From a virus, in the IMG/VR virus record IMGVR_UViG_3300036804_000119, positions 1 to 41,348 of that record: DNA of 41,348 bases; one strand, written 5' to 3'. The notes beneath the pieces were generated by a model. The model was not told the origin of the DNA and did no database searches. It was given only the letters and a program-made list of their open reading frames with translations. How positions within the stretch are numbered: position 1 is the first letter of the stretch; every line of letters begins with the position of its first letter. The translations under genes and the position numbers were made by a program. Below are positions 24,258-30,831 of this stretch, in pieces.

Positions 24258-26132
24258 TCATGGCATCGTGATCATTGATCCTCCCCACGTCGAAGGATCG
24301 AATTGCAGGTCCAGGCCTTCCTGTGGATGAGTGGCGCGCCACTCTTGGTTAAGCTGCTGCTTCGCGGCCATCATCAGCTGCTGGGCGCTCATCGGATCGG
24401 TGGTGGCCGTCTGGATGGAGCGCAGGGCGTTAAACATGGCACTGCGGCTGCGCATATGAATCGGATCAGTCAGGCTGGTGATTTTGAGCCACCGTTTCTT
24501 GTAGCGCAGGCGGATAGTGACCGCTTTCTGGCCGATCCGAATGACCCGGAACCGGGGTTCACAGACTCCGGGCCAGAACGTCCCTAAATTCTGTAGAAGT
24601 TGCGTTCCATCGGTCGCATACAACATAATGAAACTTTGGGCGCTTCCCTCGATGACGACCCGGTCCACCCGCTTGTAGGGATAGGTCTGGTCAGAGATAT
24701 CGTAGCCGGTTTGCTCACAACTTATCCTGGCTCCTGGGCGACCGTCACTTGCTGACATGATAGGCAGATCGTTCTGGTCAATCCCAAAGATTAGTATGGC
24801 GGTGCCGTTATCGCCCGCGCTCACCGGCTGTGCCACGAGGTAACCAGGGCTAGATAAAGGAAAGGCGCAGGGAAACTCGCCCACCTCTTCCCAGCCGCCG
24901 CAGGGCCGGTTTGAGCCCACTTGGTCGGCATAATCGTTGTCCTGGCCCAGGCCGTTCATGTGGAATTCAAACCACTGGTTTCGGAAGGTGCCGGTCGACT
25001 TATTCACATTGATCGCCAGAACTTGATCAACGTAGTAGGGCAAGGTCACATAGAAGGAATCCCAGGTCTGGATATCCACGTATCCAATCAAAGGGTCCCA
25101 GGCGGGACCGAGGTTGGCGAGTAGCTCAATCGCCTCGGTGATCCGGTCGAAAACTTTCTGCTGGCCTATGGGGCCGAAGACGTCACAGGCAAAGTCGTAG
25201 ATGTCGGCCACAATGATCGCATCTCGGGTGTTGATCTGGAGATTAAGCGTCGGAGTGGTTTCGGCCATGTTGGAAACTCTCTGGAACAGGTTCCGCGCTG
25301 CTTGGTCCTCATCCAGAAATCGGAGCGCATTCTGCTCTGCGGTTGCGCCATCATCCCAATTAAGCGTGTCGTAGGCTTTGATGGCGATGCAGGCTGTGAT
25401 GACGGCTTGCCGGTTAGAGAGGGGGATGACATCGGTGGGTTGACTGATTACATAGGTCCGGCGGCGAGCTAAGATTTTGCAGCTCACTCCGGCCTGGGAA
25501 AGCTTGATCCATTCAAACTGCGGATAGAGCACGGTGGGGCCCCAGTTAGCTACCAGCTTGGACCCGATGATGTAAGGGCCAGAATAAAGCTGCAGCGTGC
25601 CCAGGGTGACTGGTTTAGAGACCTCCTGAATGCCCCAGGCTTTTACGGTAGTGGCTTGGCCGACAAAGACCGTCAACCACTGGGTGGAACGATCCTCGTT
25701 GATGATGTTAACTAGGACCTCGACGTTGTTGTCGTTCGCGTCGGTCGAATTGACGAAAAGGTAGTCGCCGCTGGCTGGCCAGGGCTTTTGCAGACAGTTC
25801 CAGCCTCGATCTTGCCAGCTGAAACCCGATTCCGGGTCAGTCGAGCCGGGACCATTTATCGAGAATTCGAAGAACTGGTTACGGGTGAAGGCAGGTTGCT
25901 TACTGATGTTAACTTTTACCGGCTTTTGGACGTGGGGTGGCAGACAGACGTAGTAATTCTGGACTATGGGGATATCGACGTAGATCAGCATCGGGTCCCA
26001 CAGAATGTTAGTTTTGGTGGGCTTATTGGCTAAAAGCTCGACTGCTCGGGTCAAAACATCGTAGACGTAGTCGTCATCGCAGGTGCCTAGCACCCGCCCC
26101 ACCTGATTGAAAACTTGACTGGCGATAATCAT
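24258..26132 (-). CDS. Head-tail connector/adaptor-like protein with internal tandem duplication
   Basis: This is a 624-residue protein built from two similar halves. Residues about 20-120 (VYDVLTRAVELLANKP, WDPMLIYVDIPIVQNYYVCL, VNISKQPAFTRNQFFEFSIN) align with residues about 320-420 (VFDRITEAIELLANLG, WDPLIGYVDIQTWDSFYVTL, INVNKSTGTFRNQWFEFHMN). Both halves end in a similar block (SCKILARRRTYVISQPTDVI and TIRLRYKKRWLKITSLTDPI), followed by a helical segment (SRSAMFNALRSIQTA). Single units of this kind resemble tail adaptor (gp4/gp11-type) proteins that sit under the portal. The gene starts at 26132 with no clear Shine-Dalgarno site, after a 16-bp tandem duplication. The extra domain may form a second ring or a larger collar. 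The adaptor assignment rests on order and pattern. Confidence 0.75.
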   Translation of the reverse strand: MIIASQVFNQVGRVLGTCDDDYVYDVLTRAVELLANKPTKTNILWDPMLIYVDIPIVQNYYVCLPPHVQKPVKVNISKQPAFTRNQFFEFSINGPGSTDPESGFSWQDRGWNCLQKPWPASGDYLFVNSTDANDNNVEVLVNIINEDRSTQWLTVFVGQATTVKAWGIQEVSKPVTLGTLQLYSGPYIIGSKLVANWGPTVLYPQFEWIKLSQAGVSCKILARRRTYVISQPTDVIPLSNRQAVITACIAIKAYDTLNWDDGATAEQNALRFLDEDQAARNLFQRVSNMAETTPTLNLQINTRDAIIVADIYDFACDVFGPIGQQKVFDRITEAIELLANLGPAWDPLIGYVDIQTWDSFYVTLPYYVDQVLAINVNKSTGTFRNQWFEFHMNGLGQDNDYADQVGSNRPCGGWEEVGEFPCAFPLSSPGYLVAQPVSAGDNGTAILIFGIDQNDLPIMSASDGRPGARISCEQTGYDISDQTYPYKRVDRVVIEGSAQSFIMLYATDGTQLLQNLGTFWPGVCEPRFRVIRIGQKAVTIRLRYKKRWLKITSLTDPIHMRSRSAMFNALRSIQTATTDPMSAQQLMMAAKQQLNQEWRATHPQEGLDLQFDPSTWGGSMITMP

Positions 26133-26134
26133 CT

Positions 26135-26166
26135 AGTTCTTGAAGTAGTCAGTTCTTGAAGTAGTC
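26135..26166. repeat. 16-bp perfect tandem duplication at a gene junction
   Basis: AGTTCTTGAAGTAGTC occurs at 26135-26150 and again at 26151-26166. Read leftward it encodes DYFKN plus the stop of the upstream gene. A 12-base partial copy (GTTCTTGAAGTA) lies at 26524-26535 in the upstream non-coding stretch. With only one copy, the stop would have been TAG directly before the ATG at 26132; the duplication inserts 16 bases and makes the stop TGA. Confidence 0.85.
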
Positions 26167-26478
26167 CTTGAAGCTCTTGCGGGCGTCATCGCCGTAACTG
26201 CCGTTCTTCTTCTTTTCTTTCTCTGGCGGAGTAAGTGACATGATCTCCAGACGCAGTGAGCAGGAATGCTTCTTATCCTTGTCTTTTCCCTCTTCCCGGT
26301 GCGTCCGACTGGCCACCCGGTACTTGATCATGCACTCCCCTTTGTCGGGGATGTCAGCTAACTTCGGATCGTCACTATCGATATAGATGTCAGGATAATA
26401 AGGCTCATCCTTACTCGTAGGATTGCTAGGCTCCGCGAGATCACTGGGCCTTTTGCCGAGATCGATTGCTTTACTCAT
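26149..26478 (-). CDS. Small capsid-accessory (staple/decoration-type) protein
   Basis: This is a 109-residue protein from ATG at 26478 (MSKAIDLGKRPSDLAEPSNP). Residues 25-90 contain YYPDIYIDSDDPKLADIPDK, then CMIKYRVASRTHREEG and SCSLRLEIMSLTPPEK. The LGKRP...YP.iyI....L.diPdkG....yrv.srt....s..leI layout is one I associate with small capsid-stabilising proteins encoded right after the major capsid gene, which is where it sits. The C-terminus is Lys-rich (EKEKKKNGSYGDDARKSFKD). No Shine-Dalgarno site precedes the ATG; an inverted-repeat arm followed by five T abuts the start. The specific function is inferred. Confidence 0.65.
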   Translation of the reverse strand: MSKAIDLGKRPSDLAEPSNPTSKDEPYYPDIYIDSDDPKLADIPDKGECMIKYRVASRTHREEGKDKDKKHSCSLRLEIMSLTPPEKEKKKNGSYGDDARKSFKDYFKN

Positions 26479-26605
26479 AAAAATTGAGGGGCCGGAAACC
26501 GCCGCTGTTTTGGGACTTAGGTGGTTCTTGAAGTAACCTAGTTTGGCGTTTCCTTTCTGTTAAAGACTCGGTTGACAGCCCCGGCCCCTCCCGGTGGAAA
26601 ACTAA
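26479..26605 (-). promoter_or_regulatory. Structured junction between capsid gene and capsid-accessory gene
   Basis: GAGGGGCCGG at 26486-26495 is the perfect reverse complement of CCGGCCCCTC at 26581-26590, enclosing 85 bases. In the leftward RNA the distal arm is followed by AAUUUUU and then immediately the AUG of the 109-residue protein. This layout could work as an attenuator or as a structure controlling initiation. A partial copy of the 16-bp junction repeat lies inside. No clear promoter seen. Confidence 0.5.
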
Positions 26606-26629
26606 CAGGGCGGCTTTGACGCCGCCCTG
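26606..26629 (-). terminator. Terminator-like hairpin after the major capsid gene
   Basis: CAGGGCGGC (26606-26614) pairs with GCCGCCCTG (26621-26629) across a 6-base loop, seven bases after the capsid stop. In the leftward direction it is followed by TTAGTTTTCC, a weak T-tract. It probably gives partial termination or protects the 3' end of the capsid message, raising capsid expression over downstream genes. Confidence 0.7.
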
Positions 26630-26635
26630 ATTTGA

Positions 26636-27877
26636 TTACATCGCGTAACCGCTAGCAGAGCCAGGATAGCTCGGGCAGGTTAGGAAGTTGAAGGTCGGGT
26701 TGCACCTCTTGTACATGATCGGGATAACGGCGTGAGGCCGCTCCGGGCGATAAGCCCTGATCATTTGATAGATGTGGTAGCCGTAGTCACCGTAGGTGTT
26801 GCAATCATTGTCTCTGATGACAGTGAATTCCAATTCTCCTTGCGCGAATTGCGCCGGGAATTTCCAGTCACCAACTCCTAAGTATTGCTCGGGAACTAAC
26901 CGGCGGAACGAGTTGGCGAACATGAGGAAGCCAACCTCGTATTGGGCATAGAGCCACGCTGGGTTAGTCCGCGCACCGAAACCAGTGGTCACCGGCACCG
27001 CAATCTCGGGTTCGATGAACTGCGGAATCAACTGGCCGTTTAGGACGGTAAATTGGTTGAATCTGAGAGGCTGTTGGTCAATACCGAACGCAATCCCGCG
27101 ATAGGGTCCTTCCCAGGTGTACCCGGTGATGGACTCATTGCCCAGCTCGTAGCGACCTGTGGTCAGGTACTGCAAGTCTTGGTGAACATTGAGTTCATCG
27201 CGGAAAACGTTCAGCTGGCTTTGGGAACCGATGAACTTAGCTACCGTTCCCTTCTCGGACTCGAAGCTTTCGCATAACAGAGTCTCATGTGCGAAAACTA
27301 ACAAATACTGCATGAAGCTGAAGGTGAGGTTGGCGTCCGGTGGCGTCGAATCGTTCACAGGAACGTCGATCATCTGGACATCGCCATTGACCATCTGCTC
27401 GAAGGTGCGGCCCTGGTTAATCTTAACCTTGACGCCGCTATGCAGGAACAACTGGCTGCGCACGTCGCAGTTGGCCAGATAGAGCAACTGCTTTTGAAGG
27501 CTGTCTTGGACCGCGACATAGGAATTCTGAAATGCCGACCGCATCTGTTTTACACAGACCTTAGGTCCGCGACCTCTGAGCGTACCTAACCGGGTTACGT
27601 ATTCGGTCGTGCCCACCTGCGCGATCTGACCAAAGGTTCCGCAGGAATCGGTGTCGTTGATGTATTCTGGCAGCACCAGGGACTGGCCCAGAATCGGTCG
27701 TTCAACGACCACGTTGCGCTGTTGATCGGAAATGGCGTTCTCGAAAACGCCGCCATCTAGAGTGTCATTGTACGGCGCGCGCCGCATAATGAGAGTCGTG
27801 ATCTGGCCAACTAGACGGTTGTTGTCTCGGTTGGCAAAATCGGTCGCCTGTACGGGAGTGACGATACAATCGCCCAT
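26636..27877 (-). CDS. Major capsid protein
   Basis: This is a 413-residue protein starting at 27877 (MGDCIVTPVQATDFANRDNN). The composition is that of an HK97-like or podovirus-type capsid protein: few Lys runs, many aromatic and Asn/Gln residues, and folded throughout. Segments such as KQMRSAFQNSYVAVQDSLQK (a long central spine-like helix), PEIAVPVTTGFGARTNPAWL, AQYEVGFLMFANSFRRLVPE and GDWKFPAQFAQGEL fit A-domain and P-domain elements. The middle contains FAHETLLCESFESEKGTVAK. Synteny is strong: scaffold and portal are upstream, a capsid-accessory protein and connector are downstream. It is preceded by a 167-base hairpin-rich leader and followed by a hairpin terminator, consistent with independent tuning. 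Fold assignment is inferred. Confidence 0.85.
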   Translation of the reverse strand: MGDCIVTPVQATDFANRDNNRLVGQITTLIMRRAPYNDTLDGGVFENAISDQQRNVVVERPILGQSLVLPEYINDTDSCGTFGQIAQVGTTEYVTRLGTLRGRGPKVCVKQMRSAFQNSYVAVQDSLQKQLLYLANCDVRSQLFLHSGVKVKINQGRTFEQMVNGDVQMIDVPVNDSTPPDANLTFSFMQYLLVFAHETLLCESFESEKGTVAKFIGSQSQLNVFRDELNVHQDLQYLTTGRYELGNESITGYTWEGPYRGIAFGIDQQPLRFNQFTVLNGQLIPQFIEPEIAVPVTTGFGARTNPAWLYAQYEVGFLMFANSFRRLVPEQYLGVGDWKFPAQFAQGELEFTVIRDNDCNTYGDYGYHIYQMIRAYRPERPHAVIPIMYKRCNPTFNFLTCPSYPGSASGYAM

Positions 27878-28044
27878 AACGTTATGATGTAGAGATGTTG
27901 CCTCTTAAAAGGCAGAATTGGGGTGCGGTTTCCTGGCTTACCCAGCCAGCTTGATCCCAGCGCACCCCGAACAACTCTAGAGGCCCCGGTGACAGGCCTT
28001 GGCAGAAGAAAGAGAGCAGACTCTGCCGAACTGCAGTTTTTGGC
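27878..28044 (-). promoter_or_regulatory. Highly structured 167-base leader before the capsid gene
   Basis: Four hairpins are visible (plus-strand coordinates). GGCAGA 28001-28006 pairs with TCTGCC 28022-28027. AGGCC 27981-27985 pairs with GGCCT 27995-27999. GGGGTGCG 27920-27927 pairs with CGCACCCC 27961-27968 and encloses CTGGCT 27933-27938 with AGCCAG 27944-27949. TGCCT 27899-27903 pairs with AGGCA 27910-27914. No Shine-Dalgarno site lies within 15 bases of the capsid ATG. The region may be a processed or protective 5' leader of the capsid mRNA or an attenuator. Confidence 0.6.
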
Positions 28045-28848
28045 TTACTCCTCAGCCGCTCCCAGCGCAAGCACTTTGTTCTCGTCCTTAAGAATTTCTA
28101 ACGAATTTTGCTGATTTGGAGCCACTTGCACACCGGAAATCAGGGCCTCGGCGGCTCTGCGGCCACTGGAATCTTTAATCCCGTGAAGCAGCGCCGGTCG
28201 CCGCCCATGCTTGGTGACGGTGGCTAGTTCCTCCAAAGTAATCGATTGGCGATGGTAATGCTGGAAGATCGCATAGGTGTCACAGGATATCGGGATGATC
28301 CGGTCTCTGAACCAGTAATCCCAGCCTTGAGTGCCGCAGCCGACTATTGTTGTCGGGTGGCGTTCGAAATAGTCGAACCGGAAGATCGCGTTTCCGTTCA
28401 TGTGCAACGTGGTCTCATCGCCCTGCTGGTGCCAGTGGCCGGTCGCTTCTTTGCCCATGGCTTTAGCCCGCTCCCATTCGGCTGAGAGCTGATCTATCCA
28501 ATCCTCGGCCATCGGGATACAGTCGGGCTCAAAAAGGAGAAAGGCCTCATTCTTGGCGACGTCGGCCCGTCGCAGGATCTCCATCTCAATAAAGGCGCTT
28601 GCAGCGAGCATATTGGAGCCACCCGGCCAGCCGACATCGTGATTGCGCGCCACACAGGCCAGGGCCTTGAACCGGTGACCGGCGAGCTTCTGGAATTCTT
28701 TAGCTACCCAGCTGGGACAATCCTTGCGGTAGATAAGGAAGAATTCGCCAGCCGGGTCCCGTTCTTTCTGGATCTTAACAATCAGCTGGGCCAGCTCGAA
28801 GGCTGCATCCAGATCATAAGGACATGCCTGGAGGCAAAGGCTGATCAT
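28045..28848 (-). CDS. Glycosyltransferase-like protein (GT-A type)
   Basis: The start was placed at ATG 28848 (MISLCLQACPYDLDAAFELA) because it overlaps the stop of the upstream membrane protein as ATGA, and the 45 codons further upstream lie over that gene and look non-protein. The 267-residue protein has FFLIYRKDCPSWVAKEFQKL near 36-55, then AFLLFEPDCIPMAEDWIDQL near 102-121, where FEPDC stands in the place of a DxD motif, then TGHWHQQGDETTLHMNGNAI near 136-155 and GTQGWDYWFRDRIIPISCDT. This matches phage GT-A-like sugar transferases. It is the last enzyme gene before the capsid gene. The donor sugar and target are unknown. The codons for NQQNSLEILKDEN near its end are repeated as DNA at the right end of the window. 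Confidence 0.75.
   Translation of the reverse strand: MISLCLQACPYDLDAAFELAQLIVKIQKERDPAGEFFLIYRKDCPSWVAKEFQKLAGHRFKALACVARNHDVGWPGGSNMLAASAFIEMEILRRADVAKNEAFLLFEPDCIPMAEDWIDQLSAEWERAKAMGKEATGHWHQQGDETTLHMNGNAIFRFDYFERHPTTIVGCGTQGWDYWFRDRIIPISCDTYAIFQHYHRQSITLEELATVTKHGRRPALLHGIKDSSGRRAAEALISGVQVAPNQQNSLEILKDENKVLALGAAEE
28086..28127. repeat. Copy A of a 42-bp near-identical dispersed repeat
   Basis: This stretch in the 3' end of the glycosyltransferase gene matches 41122-41163 at 37 of 42 positions, including a perfect 16-base block (CCTTAAGAATTTCTAA) and a perfect 12-base block (TTTTGCTGATTT). Here it encodes VAPNQQNSLEILK. Confidence 0.85.
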
Positions 28849-29039
28849 CTGGGAACGGCGAGGTGACCGCCTCCGATAAAGCCAATCAGGACGTAAATGA
28901 CGTAGATGACAAAGATTACGACACACAGCACCTGAATGATGTGTGCAAAGGGAGCCAGGAAGGGCAGCTGGGTGCAGACCCACCAGATCAGCCCCAGGAT
29001 AATGGCCGCAATAACAAGGTAGAGAAGACTCGTGATCAT
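28845..29039 (-). CDS. Small two-helix membrane protein
   Basis: This 64-residue protein starts at 29039 and overlaps both neighbours by ATGA. Residues 1-22 (MITSLLYLVIAAIILGLIWW) and 36-56 (IQVLCVVIFVIYVIYVLIGF) are two hydrophobic helices joined by a short loop (CTQLPFLAPFAH). The layout matches the small Thivi_2564-type membrane proteins common in phages and proteobacteria, and also a class II holin. It sits between two glycosyltransferase-type genes, so it might anchor those enzymes at the membrane; a holin role is possible but no lysin gene is adjacent. Confidence 0.8.
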   Translation of the reverse strand: MITSLLYLVIAAIILGLIWWVCTQLPFLAPFAHIIQVLCVVIFVIYVIYVLIGFIGGGHLAVPR

Positions 29040-30331
29040 GCTGGTTCGATGTAGACGACCCCGCGCCGCTGGCCGCAGGCTTCGATGTTGTGATGGTGCA
29101 GATAGCCGTTGGGATAGATCTGCTCTAGGACCGGTTCAATCAGCTCCATGGTGTAGGGGCCAATGTCCCAGGTGTCATAGCCCAGGTCGTTCCGGTAAGG
29201 GTTCTGGAAATCGTGAATGATGATCACCGGAGGCTTCTGGCACTTACGGATAGCCTGCAGTTCTTCTAAAAGCGGGCTGTGAGCGCCCCAGTGAGCGTCC
29301 AGATAGAACAGAATCGGCTCCGCGATCCCCGGCAGAAGCTTCGGCAGGAGCTGCGCCGAATCGCCTTGGAGCCGGGTCACATTGGGCATGTCCTTGGTGG
29401 CATTATAGAACTCCGGGTTAAGCTCCATCGTAACTACTGGAGCCATCTGGGCCATGATCTTGGTCGAATCGCCCCGGCAGGTGCCGGTCTCTACTATGGT
29501 CGAGATTGCGTGCTTGCTGACAAGGCTGGCAACGCGTGACTGGACGTAGATGTCGCCGCTAAATGGCTCTGGCCGGTGCAGTAAGTTTTCCAACAGGTCA
29601 CGCGTTTCTTGAGTCCAATGGCCATGACTCCAGAAAACCCGGAAAGGCCAGTCCTCATCAGGCGGCTGATGCACTACCGTGTAATCATGCGGTTCGAACT
29701 TGGCAGCGTAGAGCCCCAGCGCCTCATAGTCGCAGTAGACTTTGGGGTGACTGAGGAAGCTGCGGTAGTCGTAGGGTTTATCCGAGTAGACGGCATCATG
29801 GAATGGCAACCCGGTCACCTCTTCAACCCGCTCCCGCACGTGCAGAAAAGTCTTACGGGCAAAGACGAAGGGAGGCGTGCGCATATAGTCCCGGTCCAAT
29901 GGAATCCCCAGCGCACGCTCGGTTGGAGGCCCCCACTGCTTCTTACCTTCGACTAAGGTGAAATCGTTAGGGTCCTCGTTCCAGTCTCTATAGCGGAGGA
30001 TCGGCCTGGGCCCGTCCATGAAGGTTTCGAGCTGGGCCGGACGCGTGATCATATGGTCTGAGTCCAGCACCATGATGTAGTCGGCATCAGAGTAAGTGTC
30101 CGCTATCGACTTCTGGTACATGGCAAAGGCGTAACCGTCCGGCCAGGGCGCAACGTAATGAAAGGTCGTCGAAGGCAAGCCCCAGGTTGAACAGATCTCT
30201 TCGCAGTCCGGCTCGGCTACAATGTGAACCCGGAAATCGGTTTTAAGGTACTTAAATAAAAGCTGTGCTGAATAGACGATCCAACACAAATCTTTTTTGT
30301 AAGTGACGTAGAAAACATCTAAGCGAGGCAT
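29036..30331 (-). CDS. Glycosyltransferase-methyltransferase fusion
   Basis: This 431-residue protein starts at 30331. The N-terminal half (about 1-240) is a GT-A-like domain: LDVFYVTYKKDLCWIVYSAQ at the start and ADYIMVLDSDHMITRP with DSD at 90-92 as metal-binding motif. The C-terminal half (about 260-431) is a class I SAM-dependent methyltransferase-like domain: IVETGTCRGDSTKIMA (279-294) as motif I, VVTMELNPEFYNATKD with the acidic residue at the end of strand 2, VTRLQGDSAQLLPKLL, LFYLDAHWGAHSPLLEEL (341-358) and VIIIHDFQNP (369-378). This last set resembles sugar O-methyltransferases. It probably adds and then methylates a sugar on a virion or cell-surface target. It overlaps the HNH gene by 13 bases and the membrane gene by 4. 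Confidence 0.85.
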   Translation of the reverse strand: MPRLDVFYVTYKKDLCWIVYSAQLLFKYLKTDFRVHIVAEPDCEEICSTWGLPSTTFHYVAPWPDGYAFAMYQKSIADTYSDADYIMVLDSDHMITRPAQLETFMDGPRPILRYRDWNEDPNDFTLVEGKKQWGPPTERALGIPLDRDYMRTPPFVFARKTFLHVRERVEEVTGLPFHDAVYSDKPYDYRSFLSHPKVYCDYEALGLYAAKFEPHDYTVVHQPPDEDWPFRVFWSHGHWTQETRDLLENLLHRPEPFSGDIYVQSRVASLVSKHAISTIVETGTCRGDSTKIMAQMAPVVTMELNPEFYNATKDMPNVTRLQGDSAQLLPKLLPGIAEPILFYLDAHWGAHSPLLEELQAIRKCQKPPVIIIHDFQNPYRNDLGYDTWDIGPYTMELIEPVLEQIYPNGYLHHHNIEACGQRRGVVYIEPA

Positions 30332-30825
30332 AGGCGGTGCGTCTTTCCGTTTTTGATATGATGGACTGTGGCTTGGTGAATACCGTAGAGAGCCGCAATG
30401 TCTCTTTGACTGCCTTGAGCCTGTCGAATTTCAGCAACTTGGTCTTTGGTTAATTTATTAAACCCAGGTCTAGGGATGCCATCTTGATTTTGACGCCGGG
30501 TTACATAGCGCAAATTCGAGAGAATATTTCCAGCCCTGTCTCGATTAATGTGGTCTACCTCTTTGCCTGGAGGACATGGACCTAAAAACGCTTCTGCGAC
30601 CAGTCGATGAACCAAAAAACTCTGGCCTTTGCCTAGTTTACAAAGCCACACTGACAAATAGCCACCATGACGGTTAGCTTGCGTTACAATCTTTCCTGAG
30701 ACCCGTCTGATCCCCTTCGTGTTTGATCGTCCTGAGGGCACGCTTCTCCCAATCCCACGAACCTGACCTAGATTTGAGACCTCGTAGAAGCCTTCAAATC
30801 CGACCACTGGCAACCATTGCTCCAT
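30319..30825 (-). CDS. Free-standing HNH homing endonuclease with NUMOD4 and HTH
   Basis: This is a 168-residue protein from ATG at 30825. WLPVVGFEGFYEVSNLGQVR (4-23) is a NUMOD4 motif. The HNH core is FLVHRLVAEAFLGP (70-83), then KEVDHINRDRAGNILSNLRY (88-107), with the HxxxN and DH residues in place. The C-terminal region (LTKDQVAEIRQAQGSQRDIA then ALYGIHQATVHHIKNGKTHR) is a helix-turn-helix used for DNA recognition. It lies between two glycosyltransferase genes, and its end overlaps the next gene by 13 bases. Such elements spread by cutting alleles lacking them; it interrupts the gene order rather than any coding sequence. Confidence 0.9.
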   Translation of the reverse strand: MEQWLPVVGFEGFYEVSNLGQVRGIGRSVPSGRSNTKGIRRVSGKIVTQANRHGGYLSVWLCKLGKGQSFLVHRLVAEAFLGPCPPGKEVDHINRDRAGNILSNLRYVTRRQNQDGIPRPGFNKLTKDQVAEIRQAQGSQRDIAALYGIHQATVHHIKNGKTHRLCLA

Positions 30826-30831
30826 AATCTT

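Noticed and set aside
28849-28983. Longer start for the capsid-proximal glycosyltransferase
   Set aside because: The extra 45 residues overlap the membrane protein gene and look random; the ATGA overlap at 28848 is the better start.
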